From the NCBI GenBank assembly GCA_003194525.1, contig NBIV01000309.1, forward strand, positions 1 to 64,000: DNA of 64,000 nt, read 5' to 3'. Numbering within the stretch: the first letter of the stretch is position 1; each line of letters begins with the position of its first letter. The position numbers and the translations under genes are program-made. Positions 21,093-32,700 of the stretch are shown one piece after another. This DNA is from Gracilariopsis chorda (Eukaryota > Rhodophyta > Florideophyceae > Gracilariales > Gracilariaceae). The notes beneath the pieces are model-generated. The model saw nothing but the letters and a program-made list of their open reading frames with translations. It was not told where the DNA came from and searched no databases.

Positions 21093-22393
21093 GGTGCTAT
21101 CTCTAATACATTCATCCGCTGAAAACGGCGCTGGAGTTTGTGACGAGCCTTTCCACACTCAAGTTCGTGCATTTGCTCAGTGTCAGGAGTATTGTGCAAA
21201 TCTTTGTCGTCATCATCTTGCCCCGACTGTTTCAATTTCGCGACACACGTTAACTATTCTTGCTTGATGCAAGAGAACTTCTCTAATCATCCCGTAGCTG
21301 TTCTCCTGATGTTATGTTCGTTTTCTACGAGTTAATTGCCTTTGCAAAGAACTCTTTTTAACGTTTCTTCTGGAGTGTGTGATTCCCATATCATGCTTTT
21401 CTCATCATTTTGAACGGAATCAATACAGTTCCAGATCATAATGCTGAGATTCTGAGCACTGTCTTTTATTCCTATGCATTTTGTGTTCTTTCACTACTTC
21501 AGTAACTTGTGAAGTTGGAGCACACGTTCTTGGTTCTGTTTCGGGTGCTTTGGCACCGTTAACGTCGGATTCCGCGCCAGAATAAGGAATTTGTGAGTAT
21601 CCTGCAGGACTACGTGGAGGAAAGAACAATCTGCAACCGTTGGAGAGCTGTTGGTGTTCTCTTTGAGGGACATTTGGTGCTTAACCAATAAGTAAAGAAG
21701 AGATGTGAAACAAGAATTGAGCATCCAAGGGTCAGCATAGATCACAGATACCGGACTGAGAGAATGATAGCACTGGGATCTTGTGTTCTTATCGTTTCGG
21801 TTTCGCGCCAAAACATGGTTGATGTGTGTTTGCAGCCGAGTCGTGTCAACACCTACGGAGATGTCTTTTGGCTGTCAAAAATGTCTCGCTGACAATTTTG
21901 GCGAGAAAGCTGTCTCGTGGACGTTTGGGATTAGTTTTGGTGTAGAATGGGCCTAAGCAATACGGCCAGTCGCTCACCCTTTATGGGCTTCAGCGAAGAC
22001 AGCGAACAATATAAACATTTCAAACAAGCCCAGCACCGACGCTTAGTATTTGTCGGCCATTACACTAGTGTGAACCACGAAAGGGCCAAGCCTGCCGGCC
22101 GCCTTTGTTTTAACTCACATACAAATATAGTCTTAGGCCTAAAATCTGACATCCGGCGTTGTACGAGTGGAGAGTTCAGTGGTGAACAAATCTTCATGCT
22201 GCCCAAGGCCTAAAGTACTGCTTATCAAAATTCTTTTTGCGTCTGCTAGGCTTTCCGCCTTCATTGCGACTCATGACCATGAGCATGGCCATACACGAAG
22301 AGTGTTTCTCATCTGATTTCACCGTTAGAAAGTGCACGACTCTTCGCATGCTGCACATAAGACTCTGCTCAAGCTGTCGCACTTCACAACCTT
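21093..22393. other. Intergenic region between gypsy B and the 1,017-aa gene
   Basis: No firm gene. Three natural-looking but unsupported frames occur: 21093-21235 minus, an acidic stretch running into the gypsy B LTR; 21420-21629 minus, rich in Ser, Pro and Glu; and 21947-22213 plus. The first could be a host gene end disturbed by the LTR insertion. The last ~200 bp must include the 3' untranslated region of the gene starting at 25447. Confidence 0.4.
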
Positions 22394-25300
22394 TCATGAT
22401 CTGCAAACGCGACATGCGCATAAGCTTTTCAACCGACTACCACACCTCCTGCACCGCAACGATACAGTCTGTCGCGTCAACCGCGGACTAGTTCGCCGTT
22501 TTGAAAAGCATCCTCCGAACGAGCTCCTCGCAGTGCCGTTTACAGCTCCGCTGCCAGGTTTTCTTCTCGTGTCCTTGTCCTCACATTCATCGTCAGGTTT
22601 GGGAGTCCGCTTTTCGTCATGATATTCTTGACGTACCGAACCCATCTTCTGCAGTGCTCTGCGCGAGTTACGGATCGGGGAACCTCGCGATGCTGCATTT
22701 CGACTCAGCGCCACACACTCTGAGTTTCCGCCACTGCCCTTTGCACCACTTTTCATGCTCACACAATGTCTCACAGAAATACTCCCGAGAACCTTTCTTG
22801 GGACCTGCTCTGGCTTTTCTGCAGAAGTCGGGTCTCTTTCCACTTTTCGCTTCTTTGCCGCCGGTTGCTGCTCTTCTTGGGCGTCTTTGTATCCAGGAGA
22901 TGCCGTTCTCTGGTTTATTGTCTTTCGTTTCCCTGTCAGCAGATCTGTGTTCTCTGCATTACGTCTTCTTGTAGCTCGACTCGGAGATACTTTCTTCGTC
23001 CAACTGCTCCTCGCAGACCCTCCAGGTGGCGGTTTTTTCTTTGTGGACCTTCGGCTTTTCGAAACGGGAGAGCTAACTTTCGAAGATGACTTGCCCGGAT
23101 CAGAACCACTACCATCAACATTTTTCAAGGCTATCGGGCTGGACGAAAGCTTCTCCCATGTGTCACCCGATTCTGAAGCAGACGATGTGCTCTGACTGGA
23201 GCGCAAACAGGACAATCGCCTAGAACCCATGTTTGGTTCGCATGTGCTATCGTTCGCAGGAGAAGCACCTCGTTTTCGTGAACCAAGCTTATTCCGTACT
23301 TCCCTAGGGTTTTCTCTCGTTTTCGTATCCTCAGAACGCCTTCCAAGTACCAATGGGCACCGTGACATGTTCGCAGGCCTGACGTCTGTAGATTCATTTG
23401 ACCAGAGTTTGAAGTTTCTACGCTGCTTGACTTCAGTGAACTGCTTCGATTTATGGACCTTTTGCCGTGACGAAGATCGAAGATTAGTCTTACCATTCCT
23501 TGGCATGACATCACGATCTAAGCCTAGACGTCTTGAGGGACGGGGCTGCAAACATGGCCTCGGACGGCTAATGGTGTCCGTTGATCTGTTCTTTCCACAG
23601 CTTCTTGTTGCATCAGTTTGCTGACTGGAACTTCCCTGATTTTCTTCATCGCAAGGTTCTTTGATGCGCAGCTTAAGAAATACGCGAGAGAGGCATATCT
23701 CTGAGCTCTCCAGACGGTCTTCCTCTTCATCGTCATCACTTAGTGCTGATATGCGGAGATCCTGATCCTGACCTCCATCTGAGCAACTACTGCTCCTACT
23801 CAAGGATCCTCTGAGGTTGCTGCGAAAACCAACCTTGGGTGTAGATTCGCTGGGATCGGAATCCGATGAGACGGTCAGAACGTAGTCTATAACGTGTTCC
23901 GTATTGTCAGCCTCAATGAGAACGATGCTGTCCGTTTTTCCTTCCGGATGTACCGGCTGGACGTGCCTTTCATTATTCCCTTGTATATCGAGAGCCTTTT
24001 CATCACTTGGCGCCGAGAACTGGTTTCCCTCCGATAAATATTGGTCTTCATGAGACATGGGTGTGTCCTCAGGTTCAGAGATTTTTGAGTGCCTTTTGCA
24101 ACGACGAACTCCGGGTATATGGATCGGTACTGGAGCATCCTTGCTTTTTGTATCATATAAATCACTCTTTGAGTTGGTTAGTGATCGAGTTTGGCTACGC
24201 TTGATGCCCTTTCTGTTTTCGACGCAAGGAGTAGAAGCGTGCAACTTGGAGGACTTATCATAGTATGTAGTCTTAAAGGTGCTGCAAGTCTCGTCAGCGC
24301 AGATCTCTACGCTAGAGCCAGACCGTACTGGAGGTCTGGACTTTCTGTGAACCTCCGCCTTCGATGAAGAACGCAAGAGAGCAGTGCGGTCAGATTTGAG
24401 ATCACGATCCTTGATACGACGCGCTCCAGACGAAACCATAAGCGATTTCCTGGACGCACGTTTCGGTTCACGCCGAGGCACAAACGAGGGTTCTGAGTTC
24501 CTACTCTGTGAAGATGAAGATGAGGACACTGAGATCAGACGAGCGCGTTTCCTTCGATGCGGTCGAGCCTTGATCTTGGATTCTGGTCCTTTCTTAATAC
24601 AGCGCTCATCGCCATCACCATCACCATCAACATCATCAACTGCCAGTCCTTCCTTGACATAGTACTCATCAAGAACAGGGGATTCATCTGGCAAGTCATC
24701 GCAGTGATCACGGGATCCAGGTTTGTCAACACTGTCGGATCCCCATAGAGCGGAATTGTCTGGTTTTGTGGATTCCTCGGATGGTATAGTACTAACCCTC
24801 GTGGAAATGGGAGTTGTCTTTGAAAGTCTCCGTTTAGAACGCTCGGGAGATTGCCACTGCAAGGGAACGTGGAGAAAAGGTTGTCGAACTTTTTGTCCAA
24901 ACAAATGGCAATCATTCTTCAGTCGCTCAGAAGCTGAAATCGTTTTTGGTGGCATCTCTCGCGTTGCGGCCTTTTCCCGATCCAACACACGAGAATCGCT
25001 CGATGATGTCCCAAGTGTCGAGGACGGAGACGGTATCTCTTCCACGAGTACAACGTCGGACTCGTCGTCGCGTTGCGTAGTTGAAGCGACAGATATCACT
25101 TCAAGATGCTGAGCCGGTGTGACCGATTGACGTGGCCTGCATCTCTTGGCGGCCTTTCGCTTCTTTCGCACAGGTTCTCGAAGAGGAATACGGAAAACAG
25201 AGTCTACTTCGAGATTGTGGTTTATGAGATAATCCTCAAAAGAATGCTGCAGATGTTCCTCGCCTGAATCATGTGGAAGATAGAGATGCGATTCCGGCTC

Positions 25301-25447
25301 CGAAGCACGGCGTTCAGCTCGTGAGAGAAGGTTGTTCCATACCTCATGGCGGCTGGAAAGTTGCTTTCGTGAGGCTAGAGGATGTGACGAAATCCTGGGT
25401 TTGGAGTGGGACGGCATCGATACCGACAACCACGAAACCTGAGGCAA
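22394..25447 (-). CDS. Large disordered, probably nuclear host protein with Cys-rich tail (1,017 aa)
   Basis: A single uninterrupted 3,054-bp frame. The protein is mostly low-complexity Ser/Arg/Lys/Asp/Glu. Basic nuclear-localisation-type runs are visible at 93-102 (VRKKRKAAKR) and 295-303 (RPHRRKRAR). An acidic run lies at 271-281 and serine runs near 307-313. Hydrophobic acidic segments such as DVVLVEEI and DSIVLIEAD resemble SUMO-interacting motifs, which is inference. The last 19 residues hold five cysteines (C999, C1002, C1010, C1012, C1015) in a CxxC-x7-CxC-xx-C pattern that may bind metal. No transposon motif is present. I do not recognise the family. A chromatin or RNA-processing scaffold is possible but unproven. 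M11 is an alternative start. Long antisense frames on the other strand are shadows of this gene. Confidence 0.75.
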   Translation of the reverse strand: MPQVSWLSVSMPSHSKPRISSHPLASRKQLSSRHEVWNNLLSRAERRASEPESHLYLPHDSGEEHLQHSFEDYLINHNLEVDSVFRIPLREPVRKKRKAAKRCRPRQSVTPAQHLEVISVASTTQRDDESDVVLVEEIPSPSSTLGTSSSDSRVLDREKAATREMPPKTISASERLKNDCHLFGQKVRQPFLHVPLQWQSPERSKRRLSKTTPISTRVSTIPSEESTKPDNSALWGSDSVDKPGSRDHCDDLPDESPVLDEYYVKEGLAVDDVDGDGDGDERCIKKGPESKIKARPHRRKRARLISVSSSSSSQSRNSEPSFVPRREPKRASRKSLMVSSGARRIKDRDLKSDRTALLRSSSKAEVHRKSRPPVRSGSSVEICADETCSTFKTTYYDKSSKLHASTPCVENRKGIKRSQTRSLTNSKSDLYDTKSKDAPVPIHIPGVRRCKRHSKISEPEDTPMSHEDQYLSEGNQFSAPSDEKALDIQGNNERHVQPVHPEGKTDSIVLIEADNTEHVIDYVLTVSSDSDPSESTPKVGFRSNLRGSLSRSSSCSDGGQDQDLRISALSDDDEEEDRLESSEICLSRVFLKLRIKEPCDEENQGSSSQQTDATRSCGKNRSTDTISRPRPCLQPRPSRRLGLDRDVMPRNGKTNLRSSSRQKVHKSKQFTEVKQRRNFKLWSNESTDVRPANMSRCPLVLGRRSEDTKTRENPREVRNKLGSRKRGASPANDSTCEPNMGSRRLSCLRSSQSTSSASESGDTWEKLSSSPIALKNVDGSGSDPGKSSSKVSSPVSKSRRSTKKKPPPGGSARSSWTKKVSPSRATRRRNAENTDLLTGKRKTINQRTASPGYKDAQEEQQPAAKKRKVERDPTSAEKPEQVPRKVLGSISVRHCVSMKSGAKGSGGNSECVALSRNAASRGSPIRNSRRALQKMGSVRQEYHDEKRTPKPDDECEDKDTRRKPGSGAVNGTARSSFGGCFSKRRTSPRLTRQTVSLRCRRCGSRLKSLCACRVCRS

Positions 25448-26199
25448 AGGGTTTAGTTGGCCTAACGTACAGGATCATGCGCCAACTACACTTTTACAAA
25501 GGATAAGCGGCTCTTCGGAAAAGAGAGCGCAACCGTTCAAAGAAACGGTGGAGTGGGTGCTTCGTGATAAGAGGACGAAAGACAAAAACGGCGGCAAGAA
25601 GAGCAGCGCTTTTCTGGATAAAGGGTTTTGGCGCGTAATCAATCTTTGGACTAAGCCCGAATTGCAGACCAATGGGGTTCTGACCTCTGTCACTCCCACG
25701 CAGTACTTTTTAGTTTTCATTCAAATTCGCGATATCATTGGTTCAGACTCTGGAATACGAACTTTTGAACTCGGGATTGCCATCTGTGTGACCTAAAATT
25801 ACTACTATTTCAGAGCCAAAGCTGAGCTAGCGCAAAACGAAGACTTATTATCTTCCTATGAAATTGTCATGCAATGAGACTTTTTGCCGTTTTTACAGAA
25901 AAACCCCTTATCCATTCACGCTACCGTTTTGACTGGACATTCCTTTAAAGTGGATGCTCTTAAAAACTTTCCAAAAACTAGGTTCATGCAATGCAAGCAA
26001 CGCGTATCTGTACTATTGGCCATAGATAATTAGGTGTAGTATTTCATGAGGCATATTGTGGCTCTCTACTTGCGGGTCGCTTAATGACAGTGTTGATCAA
26101 GAGAGCACTCTTATTGACAGCAACACACACTCAGATTGCTACGCCTTGCATCCTCGGTTTAAAACATTAGCTTAGGATCACAACTAAATTTGTATTATT
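25448..26199. other. Intergenic region upstream of the 1,017-aa gene
   Basis: About 750 bp that must contain the promoter of the minus-strand gene. No clear TATA box, repeat or gene is seen. The part from 25800 is AT-rich. Confidence 0.45.
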
Positions 26200-26264
26200 T
26201 TGCTAGAAAAAACACTGATGCATACTGTGAATCTGAGTGTATGTTCCTGCCATGATAGCAGGGC

Positions 26265-26714
26265 GTGCACCCTAAAATTTTCATGCCCTGTAATCATGGC
26301 AAAGCCATGCATCTGCATAAGCATGCAAAGCAGCAGGCGATTCCACCGCGCACCGGCAGCGCTCTTCCGACGCCCCAGCCAAGACTGCCGTCCACACCAC
26401 CGTTCGCACTTTTTCAGCCGCCACCTGCACTACCTCAGACGCCGCCTGCCGTACCTCAGCAGCCACATGCACTACCTCAGCCGCCGCTTGCACTTCCTCA
26501 GCGGCCGTCTGCGCTACCCACCCAAGCGTCAAGTTCGCTGATCCATGCTCCTGCTATGAGGATTAGGTTTGAGGGCGGTGCAAACACTGCTAATGGTTTG
26601 GAAAGGGCAGCTGTCGACCCCGTCATGATGATGAACGGACATGAAAAGCGCCCTCTTCTGCCGCTGGGCCCCAAGCATGAACCGTCACTGCACGAGCCCC
26701 TTGGCATCATGTGA
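26265..26714 (+). CDS. Proline-rich repeat protein (149 aa), hypothetical
   Basis: An open frame with a proline-rich middle (residues about 50-88) made of a 7-residue repeat PQxPxAL, encoded by a 21-bp minisatellite. It has a basic, His-rich start and an unremarkable tail. The stop (26712-26714) is followed 8 bp later by AATAAA (26723-26728), a good poly(A) signal position. Several ATGs are available near the start (for example residue 7), so the start is uncertain. Both other directions are also open across the repeat, as GC-rich repeats often are, so coding status is not certain. No known family is recognised. Confidence 0.5.
   Translation: MHPKIFMPCNHGKAMHLHKHAKQQAIPPRTGSALPTPQPRLPSTPPFALFQPPPALPQTPPAVPQQPHALPQPPLALPQRPSALPTQASSSLIHAPAMRIRFEGGANTANGLERAAVDPVMMMNGHEKRPLLPLGPKHEPSLHEPLGIM
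26415..26520. repeat. 21-bp minisatellite, about five units
   Basis: Imperfect units of CCTCAG-N-CGCC-N-CTGCNCTA type with a strict 21-bp period, so every unit keeps the reading frame and gives PQxPxAL. Confidence 0.75.
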
Positions 26715-26722
26715 ACCGAGGA

Positions 26723-26728
26723 AATAAA
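26723..26728 (+). promoter_or_regulatory. Poly(A) signal AATAAA after the proline-rich gene
   Basis: AATAAA lies 8 bp after the TGA stop of 26265-26714 on the same strand. Confidence 0.5.
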
Positions 26729-27014
26729 CGGAATTCTACATCCACCTGTGTCAGCCACGAATTTTAGCAATGTTGAGCTACAGGGACACGTTCTTGCGGG
26801 TGCACATGTGGTATATACCGCTGAAAACCGACGAGAGTGACTCCCCACAAATGGCACGAGACTCTGTCAAGCGAAGGCGAGTTGGTGTGCACCATGACCC
26901 GTTTGTGTCTTAGTATCCCACGACTGGTGATACTACAAACTATGGCCATGTGCTGACAGTACAGCGACAACAACAACACAGCAGCCCCAATATCACAATG
27001 AAGATGAGATATCT

Positions 27015-27020
27015 TTTATT
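27015..27020 (-). promoter_or_regulatory. Poly(A) signal AATAAA overlapping the stop of the 141-aa gene
   Basis: On the minus strand the last lysine codon and the TAA stop merge with AATAAA in the word CAAATAAAAGA. Confidence 0.45.
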
Positions 27021-27441
27021 TGTCCAAATGGGTATCAAGCATAGTGAGAAGGAATGGAATAGGGCCGAAGTTAGTCAGAAGACGACAGTTTGCAGAGAAC
27101 ACTGCACCATGAAGTAGCCCACGCAAGTAAAGATTCGGTGCCTGGGCAATGAGGTCATTCAGTACCACAGCAGCTTCCTCCCATTTCATTTCGCTTTCAG
27201 AAATACTACGCAGTATCTCCTCCAATTCCAATAATAAGCCCTTAGACCAACCAAATCCTTTGATGTAGTAAGCGAATCCATTTGTAGCGTCTTGTTCAGT
27301 AGCCGCTGGCGCCAGGTTATGCGTTTCTTCATGTTGTTTCGCCTCCATATCGATAAAAGGATAATATGCAATGGAATGACCTGATATACTGGAATCGTGA
27401 GTCATGTCGCAAATGATAGCAGTGGTGGCAGGCTTACACAT
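27016..27441 (-). CDS. Hypothetical 141-aa host protein
   Basis: The frame runs from ATGTGTAAGCCT to TAA. Residues 55-140 read like a folded helical protein: an aromatic start NGFAYYIKGFGW, then amphipathic stretches around 68-82, 86-100 and 105-115, ending LLTMLDTHLDK. No signal peptide or membrane segment is seen. A TATA box lies about 60 bp before the start on the same strand and an AATAAA overlaps the stop codon, giving a compact but complete gene layout. The family is not recognised. M13 and M32 are alternative starts, but the TATA distance favours M1 or M13. Confidence 0.55.
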   Translation of the reverse strand: MCKPATTAIICDMTHDSSISGHSIAYYPFIDMEAKQHEETHNLAPAATEQDATNGFAYYIKGFGWSKGLLLELEEILRSISESEMKWEEAAVVLNDLIAQAPNLYLRGLLHGAVFSANCRLLTNFGPIPFLLTMLDTHLDK

Positions 27442-27493
27442 AGCGAGTTGGTTGACACAAGGGTGCTCGAATCATCTGCAGCGATCACCAGAT

Positions 27494-27501
27494 ATTATAT
27501 A
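27494..27501 (-). promoter_or_regulatory. TATA box of the 141-aa gene
   Basis: Minus-strand TATATAAT within GTCTATATAATATC. It stands about 53-60 bp upstream of the ATG at 27441, which leaves room for a short 5' untranslated region. Confidence 0.5.
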
Positions 27502-28831
27502 GACACAAAAATACCCTAAGCAGGACAGTGCCATTGCCAAGCTGGTTTTGCATGGCTGGAAAGTGTCCCCTGACAGGTTGTTATGGGTTATTATCTAGAC
27601 CTAGTATGAATAACTAGAGGCTATGCGCACAGCCTAATTGTCTACAAAAACCCGGGGTCGGTGGCCTCCAAGCCAACTCGGGGCAGACCACTTCTCCTCT
27701 CTTTGGCAACCCCCACCTACTCTTAGAGCAGTCTGCTCCTCCCTGCCATCAACGACACTCTTCACCACCCACCCCTTCACCTGTTGCAGCTCGGTCTCCC
27801 GCATCTTCATACGTGATTGTACTACACTGCTTTCGTTTGGGCCCGTCTTTTGCAGCACGGTACACTTCGGCCACGTACTGGACCTAAGTTTTTGGTCGTA
27901 CGTGTTCACCGTTGTGCTATACAAGGACTGATCATCAGCACTACGCTAGATCTAAGGTTTTGATCGCGTAGGTTATCCGTTGGTGTAGTCTCTTTGCTAC
28001 CTTGTCCCAGACTTTGTCACTCGTTGTGTTGTACGGTCAATGCCGGGTTTCCTTTCTACCTTGCATCTTGGTTCTTTGTCACAGTTTGTGCATATTCACT
28101 AAATTGGCATTGCACGCCTGTGCTGGTACTCTCGAGCTACAAACCCATTTCTCTTTCTCTTTTAGCTAAGAAGGGGGCATATTAAGGACTGTCGTCGTCC
28201 ATTGTCGTTTCCTCGTGCAACATGACACTCATGCATACCAAATATCGTTCAAAAAAGCAAACAATACGGTAGCTTCAACTTTATTACGACAATAAAATTG
28301 AATTTTTCCGATTTCAATTACAAATGTCAAATAAACAAACTTCAAGCACCAAAATTAAACCAAAGTTGTAAAGCATTTGCGAGATCCCAAAATATAAAAT
28401 TCGTAGCAATTTTGAAATCTAACACAGTTCTAAAATGAAAACTTTTGTTTTGCACAAGATTATCAACAATGCTTAATTGTTGCTACATCAATAGAGGAAC
28501 TATCGCTGTTAAAGACGTGTCCCTCAAAAATGTGGATTAAAAACATCTAAACAATGCTCAAGTGGCTTCATGATCTCTGAAAATTTTAAAACACTCTTTT
28601 TGTCCAATTTATAGAATAGGCATAGTGTTTGAAGCTTTTTCCTAATTCTTTCTAAGCGATTCATTTCCTAACTGCTTCAAGAGTGAAAGATGTTGTCAGA
28701 TGATCCGGTGAAGCAATTAGCCAAAATGAGCATTATATTATACTTGACGACAGATCATTTGAATGTATAACAATATCATTTGGAATTTGAAGCGCAGTAC
28801 AAAGCGCTTTAGAACGAGGAAAACAAACAAT
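27502..28831. other. No supported gene; repeat-like then AT-rich sequence
   Basis: Bases 27620-28190 are GC/CT-rich, with overlapping frames on both strands, and end in a purine word AAGAAGGGGGCATATTA. That word resembles a polypurine tract beside a copia LTR, but no partner is found. Bases 28190-28830 are strongly AT-rich and hold no recognised feature. Confidence 0.4.
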
Positions 28832-29350
28832 TTTGTGTTACCACCCATTTGGTGTCGATTAACAGCTGGATAGTTCGTTAGAATAACATTTGGTGGGAGC
28901 GTGGCAAGGGCTCAACCTGAAGGGTGGAAGATGGGTAGCGTGCACGATAGGCAGGTGGGCTAACCGTAACCAAAGAATAGTGTCAGTCTTTCAACGCACA
29001 TGGGCTAGTAGAGCCTAAATCTTAAGTAAACCAGACGGTTCACTGTAGAAACCAAATTGTATCACACTTAGCCAGGAGGTGCTTACCTTTACCATTCTTG
29101 GGAAGAAAGCCCTGCACCCATCGTAATGGCATGGGAGGCTCAAGCTCAGGTGCACCCTGCTACGTGGCATACATTGGGGCTATCCAAATGGCATGGCTCC
29201 ACGCCGTAGTAGTGGATTGTAACTACCTATCTAAAATAGTGAAATTAATCATTACTCCTAATTCGTTAGCCACTCTATCCCGCGTGGCATACTAACCAAT
29301 TGCTACAGCACCCGTTGCGATGCCCATGTAGTTAGATCTCGCTGTATTAC
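28832..29350 (-). repeat. 3' LTR of gypsy D
   Basis: On the minus strand it begins TGTAATACAGCGAG. It shares CTTACCTTTACCATTC and GGGAGGCTCAAGCTCA with the copy at 40960-41520. The outer (low) edge is approximate. Confidence 0.65.
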
Positions 29351-29759
29351 AGACCCCTCTCGTACCGACAGGCACGCCCTCGTGGGTGTACCCTGTGGCC
29401 CAGTAGCCAGTGTCGGTAAACCATCTCGATGGCAACTTGAGCGCGCGCTGCGTCTAATCGTGCACATCCCCATTCGGTAGTCCGCTTTACTGTTGGCGGT
29501 GCATCCTCCTCGCGGTCAATGCGAACCTGAGGGTTGAACTTTCCCTCCCTACCCAAGGCCCCCTTTCGGTTCGCGGAGCGTGCCCTGTATCTTTTGGTTT
29601 TGGTCTGCCCTTCCAGAGCTATGCTACAGTTCCTTTGAAATTCAGCTCACCCGTTGAGCTGTCTTCTCCGTGGGCTTGGTAACAGTATCGAATGTCTCTT
29701 CTAATTGGTTGACTGACGACCTGCACTCGTATCGCCTCCTACGATGGACCTCCATTCCG

Positions 29760-32700
29760 TTTGGTCTTGTCCGTTCGGTTCACTTTAAGGAAGACGTTTT
29801 TGCTTTATGTTGATACCACTGGTCTCCCCGCCGATTGGCCAATCATTTTCCGTCACATCATGCCTACCCAAGAAGAGGTGGCGGCCATTTCAGACATAGA
29901 GGAGCGGGAAGCCCTGTCCGATAATCAACCTATTGGTTCTGAGGAGGCGCCCCCTTGGCGCAGCATTCCTTCCGTACCCACACGGACTGTCGCCACAGCG
30001 GAAGGTATTTGGAGCACCCATTCAGGCCCTTCCGCGTGAACAGAGCCGCGTAATACCCTTCGGCGTTTCCTCCGTTCTTCAGGGCCATTCATCGATGTCG
30101 CAAAACCAAAAGGTACGAATTGTAGGAGAATGACCATTGGGCACGTGAGATAATGCGAAGGAACCAGTGTCCTGAGCTGACAGAGGTCAGATCATTGCTG
30201 GCTTGTCTGCTCCACGTGGCCAACTCGGGTGCTGGTGAAGGATATAATAGGGGACCTGCCGAGTGCCAAGGTACTGTGTTCTCAGGTTTATATATTTAGT
30301 TATTTTATTTACTTTTTAGGGCATTTCCCGGAGGTGAGATAGCCTTGTCGATCATATAGGTTCGCTTGAGTGCCGCCGACCTCCGACGAGTAAAGGCAAG
30401 CACCATCGCAGTCTTCTTGCACCGTATGCAGCTAGTAGACGGCAAAGGCCTTTAAGCCATCGCTACCATTCTCCCAACCTGTAGAGACTTGACATAGCAC
30501 GCGCCCATTGCACCTCGCTGCCAGTAAGTGCTCCAGTCCCCAGTAGACTCAGTGGACTGTAACCCCGGTGGCTGACTCTCTGCCACTACTACCCCTCAAT
30601 AGACTACTACTCCAGTTGGCCAAAAGACGTAGTATTCTACTACACGAATCTTTCCTCAGTGGTCACGGGGGTGTCTCCTGACCCTCAATAAATCGGTCGG
30701 GACGATATATCAGACCATTATCGTCATTCTTCGCCTTCGGGGCTTCACACAGGACGAATAGGGTTGGCATCTGTGACGAACCATCACCCTCTGATGCATC
30801 CCCTGGGGGGTATAGCCAAACGGGTCACTCCCTCTCAATCCCGTGGCTGTTCACAGGCTCTCAGCAGTATTCGTTGCCTCGGCAATAGCCGCGCGCACCT
30901 CTCTACATCTAAGGACAACTACCCTGATCCATTCCCAATTTCTGGAACCTCTCACACCGGTCCGGCTGCCATTTTTCGCATGGGACAATTCCACGTCTTC
31001 TTCGTGTTGGTGAGTTGTTCTGCCTCCAAGGTGGCTACGAGATGGCTCTGGAGGACATTTATCTCCGTATCATTGACTCTTTGTATTGGCCTATCAATAT
31101 CAACTCTTTTCAGGATTCTAATGAGTACTGTCGACCCTCTGTGGATATCGACGTCACCTACAGCCGTTTAACGTTCGTGCGACTCCTGCGAATCCCCACC
31201 TACACGGCTCCTCCACCACCTGGCAGTAGGAATCATCTTCTATACCGATTGGTGGTATTCGATACCAATCAGTGTCATACATCATTTTGTACGTCATTCT
31301 CCCTATGGTTCCGTCTGACGTTTCCTACGTCCGAGGTCCCCGAGATGTTGAATACTTCCGCCCAGTGGTTTGAACCTTGTATCATATGCGTCCCTATGTC
31401 TCCGCCATGTGGTGTAGCTACGGTATGGTTTGCATTGACAACCGGTTACACACCAATTGGTTGATGGACCAAAGCTTAGGGTCCTGAGACTCAGCAGACG
31501 AGTCATGTCTCCGTCACGGAGGCGATAACTGCTAGAGTTTCACACGTGCAACCTATTGCAGTTCTTTTCTCAAGATGAATCGATGCGTTGCAAGATTTAC
31601 GTCCCGAGATCAAGTTGGTTGGAGCACTACGATGTCTCCCAGTTCCTAGACGTTCAAATCCCACGATATTGGCCTACTTTGGAAGCGCTATCACAAAGAA
31701 GTCCTGTTTTGCGGGTAGCGTTTGGAAGATTGCTCTCACGGAATTCGCTGCATGACGGCACACTTATCCTTCCAACGATTCGGGAAAGCGTAACGTAATC
31801 CACGCGGACCAATGACCCCACCTCTCCGGCTCACGCGCTCTATCCTGTCGGTATTATCTTCCATATGTCAAAACAACTTGTGTAGATTATGGGTGACGAA
31901 CTCGGTGTAGAAAATCTTGTCAGAGATAAATGGTATTCGGTCGAGTATCTCACTGCCCTTCTGTATGCCACTGAAAACCAATCCTCGAGCGCACGTCAAG
32001 CTTGGGCAGTATGGAACCATAATTAAATCCGCATGGCTACCGCAGAGGAACAGAGCCTTCCCAGTCATCTTGCCAATCGGGAAGAGGGAGAAGGCGGGAA
32101 TGGCGCTAAGTTGCAATCGTGTATGGAATCCCAAGCGGTGCCTCCGAGCTTCTCATTGGCTGCTACTCTTCCTACTACAGTTCCATCCTAGTGGCCATGG
32201 AGCTCCTTCCATCCCATTCGTTCAAGTACTCACCGGTCCAATCTGTTCTGTCCCTGTGGTCGTTCCGACGGCTCCACGCCACGGTAGGGAGCTTCATGAT
32301 ATTGAAAGCACTGTGCATCGACTCCAACGTGCTTTTATGCAGTATGTCAGCCGACCAGGTCCTCCGAATGCCATCGCCACCATAGATATTTGGACCAGTT
32401 CCCTTCAGTTTTCGGCCTGGCGTTAGGCCCAAAACGATGGACTCTGTCAGTTTCAAGATCAGTTCCTGCACGCGTTATACCAGACAGTGACATACCATGT
32501 AGGAGTTCTTCTCCAGATAATCGACAGCAATACCTCCGCTGTCACTTCCTATAATCAACTGGCTCCCATTGTACTGTCCCATCCGTTTGATTTTGCCACT
32601 GGATCCGTGCCAACTGGTTCCCAAATACCTTCCCCTGCAGGTTTCGCTTCCCATTCTGGTGTTCTTACCATTTATCCCTTTGGCCCTCCAACCACTTTGA

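Noticed and set aside
22501-25112. Long + strand frames opposite the 1,017-aa gene
   Set aside because: They are antisense shadows of a single long minus-strand frame and several are mutually overlapping.
26281-26532. Antisense 83-aa Ala/Val-rich frame across the proline repeat
   Set aside because: A product of the 21-bp GC-rich repeat being open in several frames. The + strand frame has the poly(A) signal.
27634-27931. 96- and 97-aa frames on opposite strands
   Set aside because: Mutually antisense with no motif. The region looks repeat-like near a copia-type purine tract, but no LTR partner was found.
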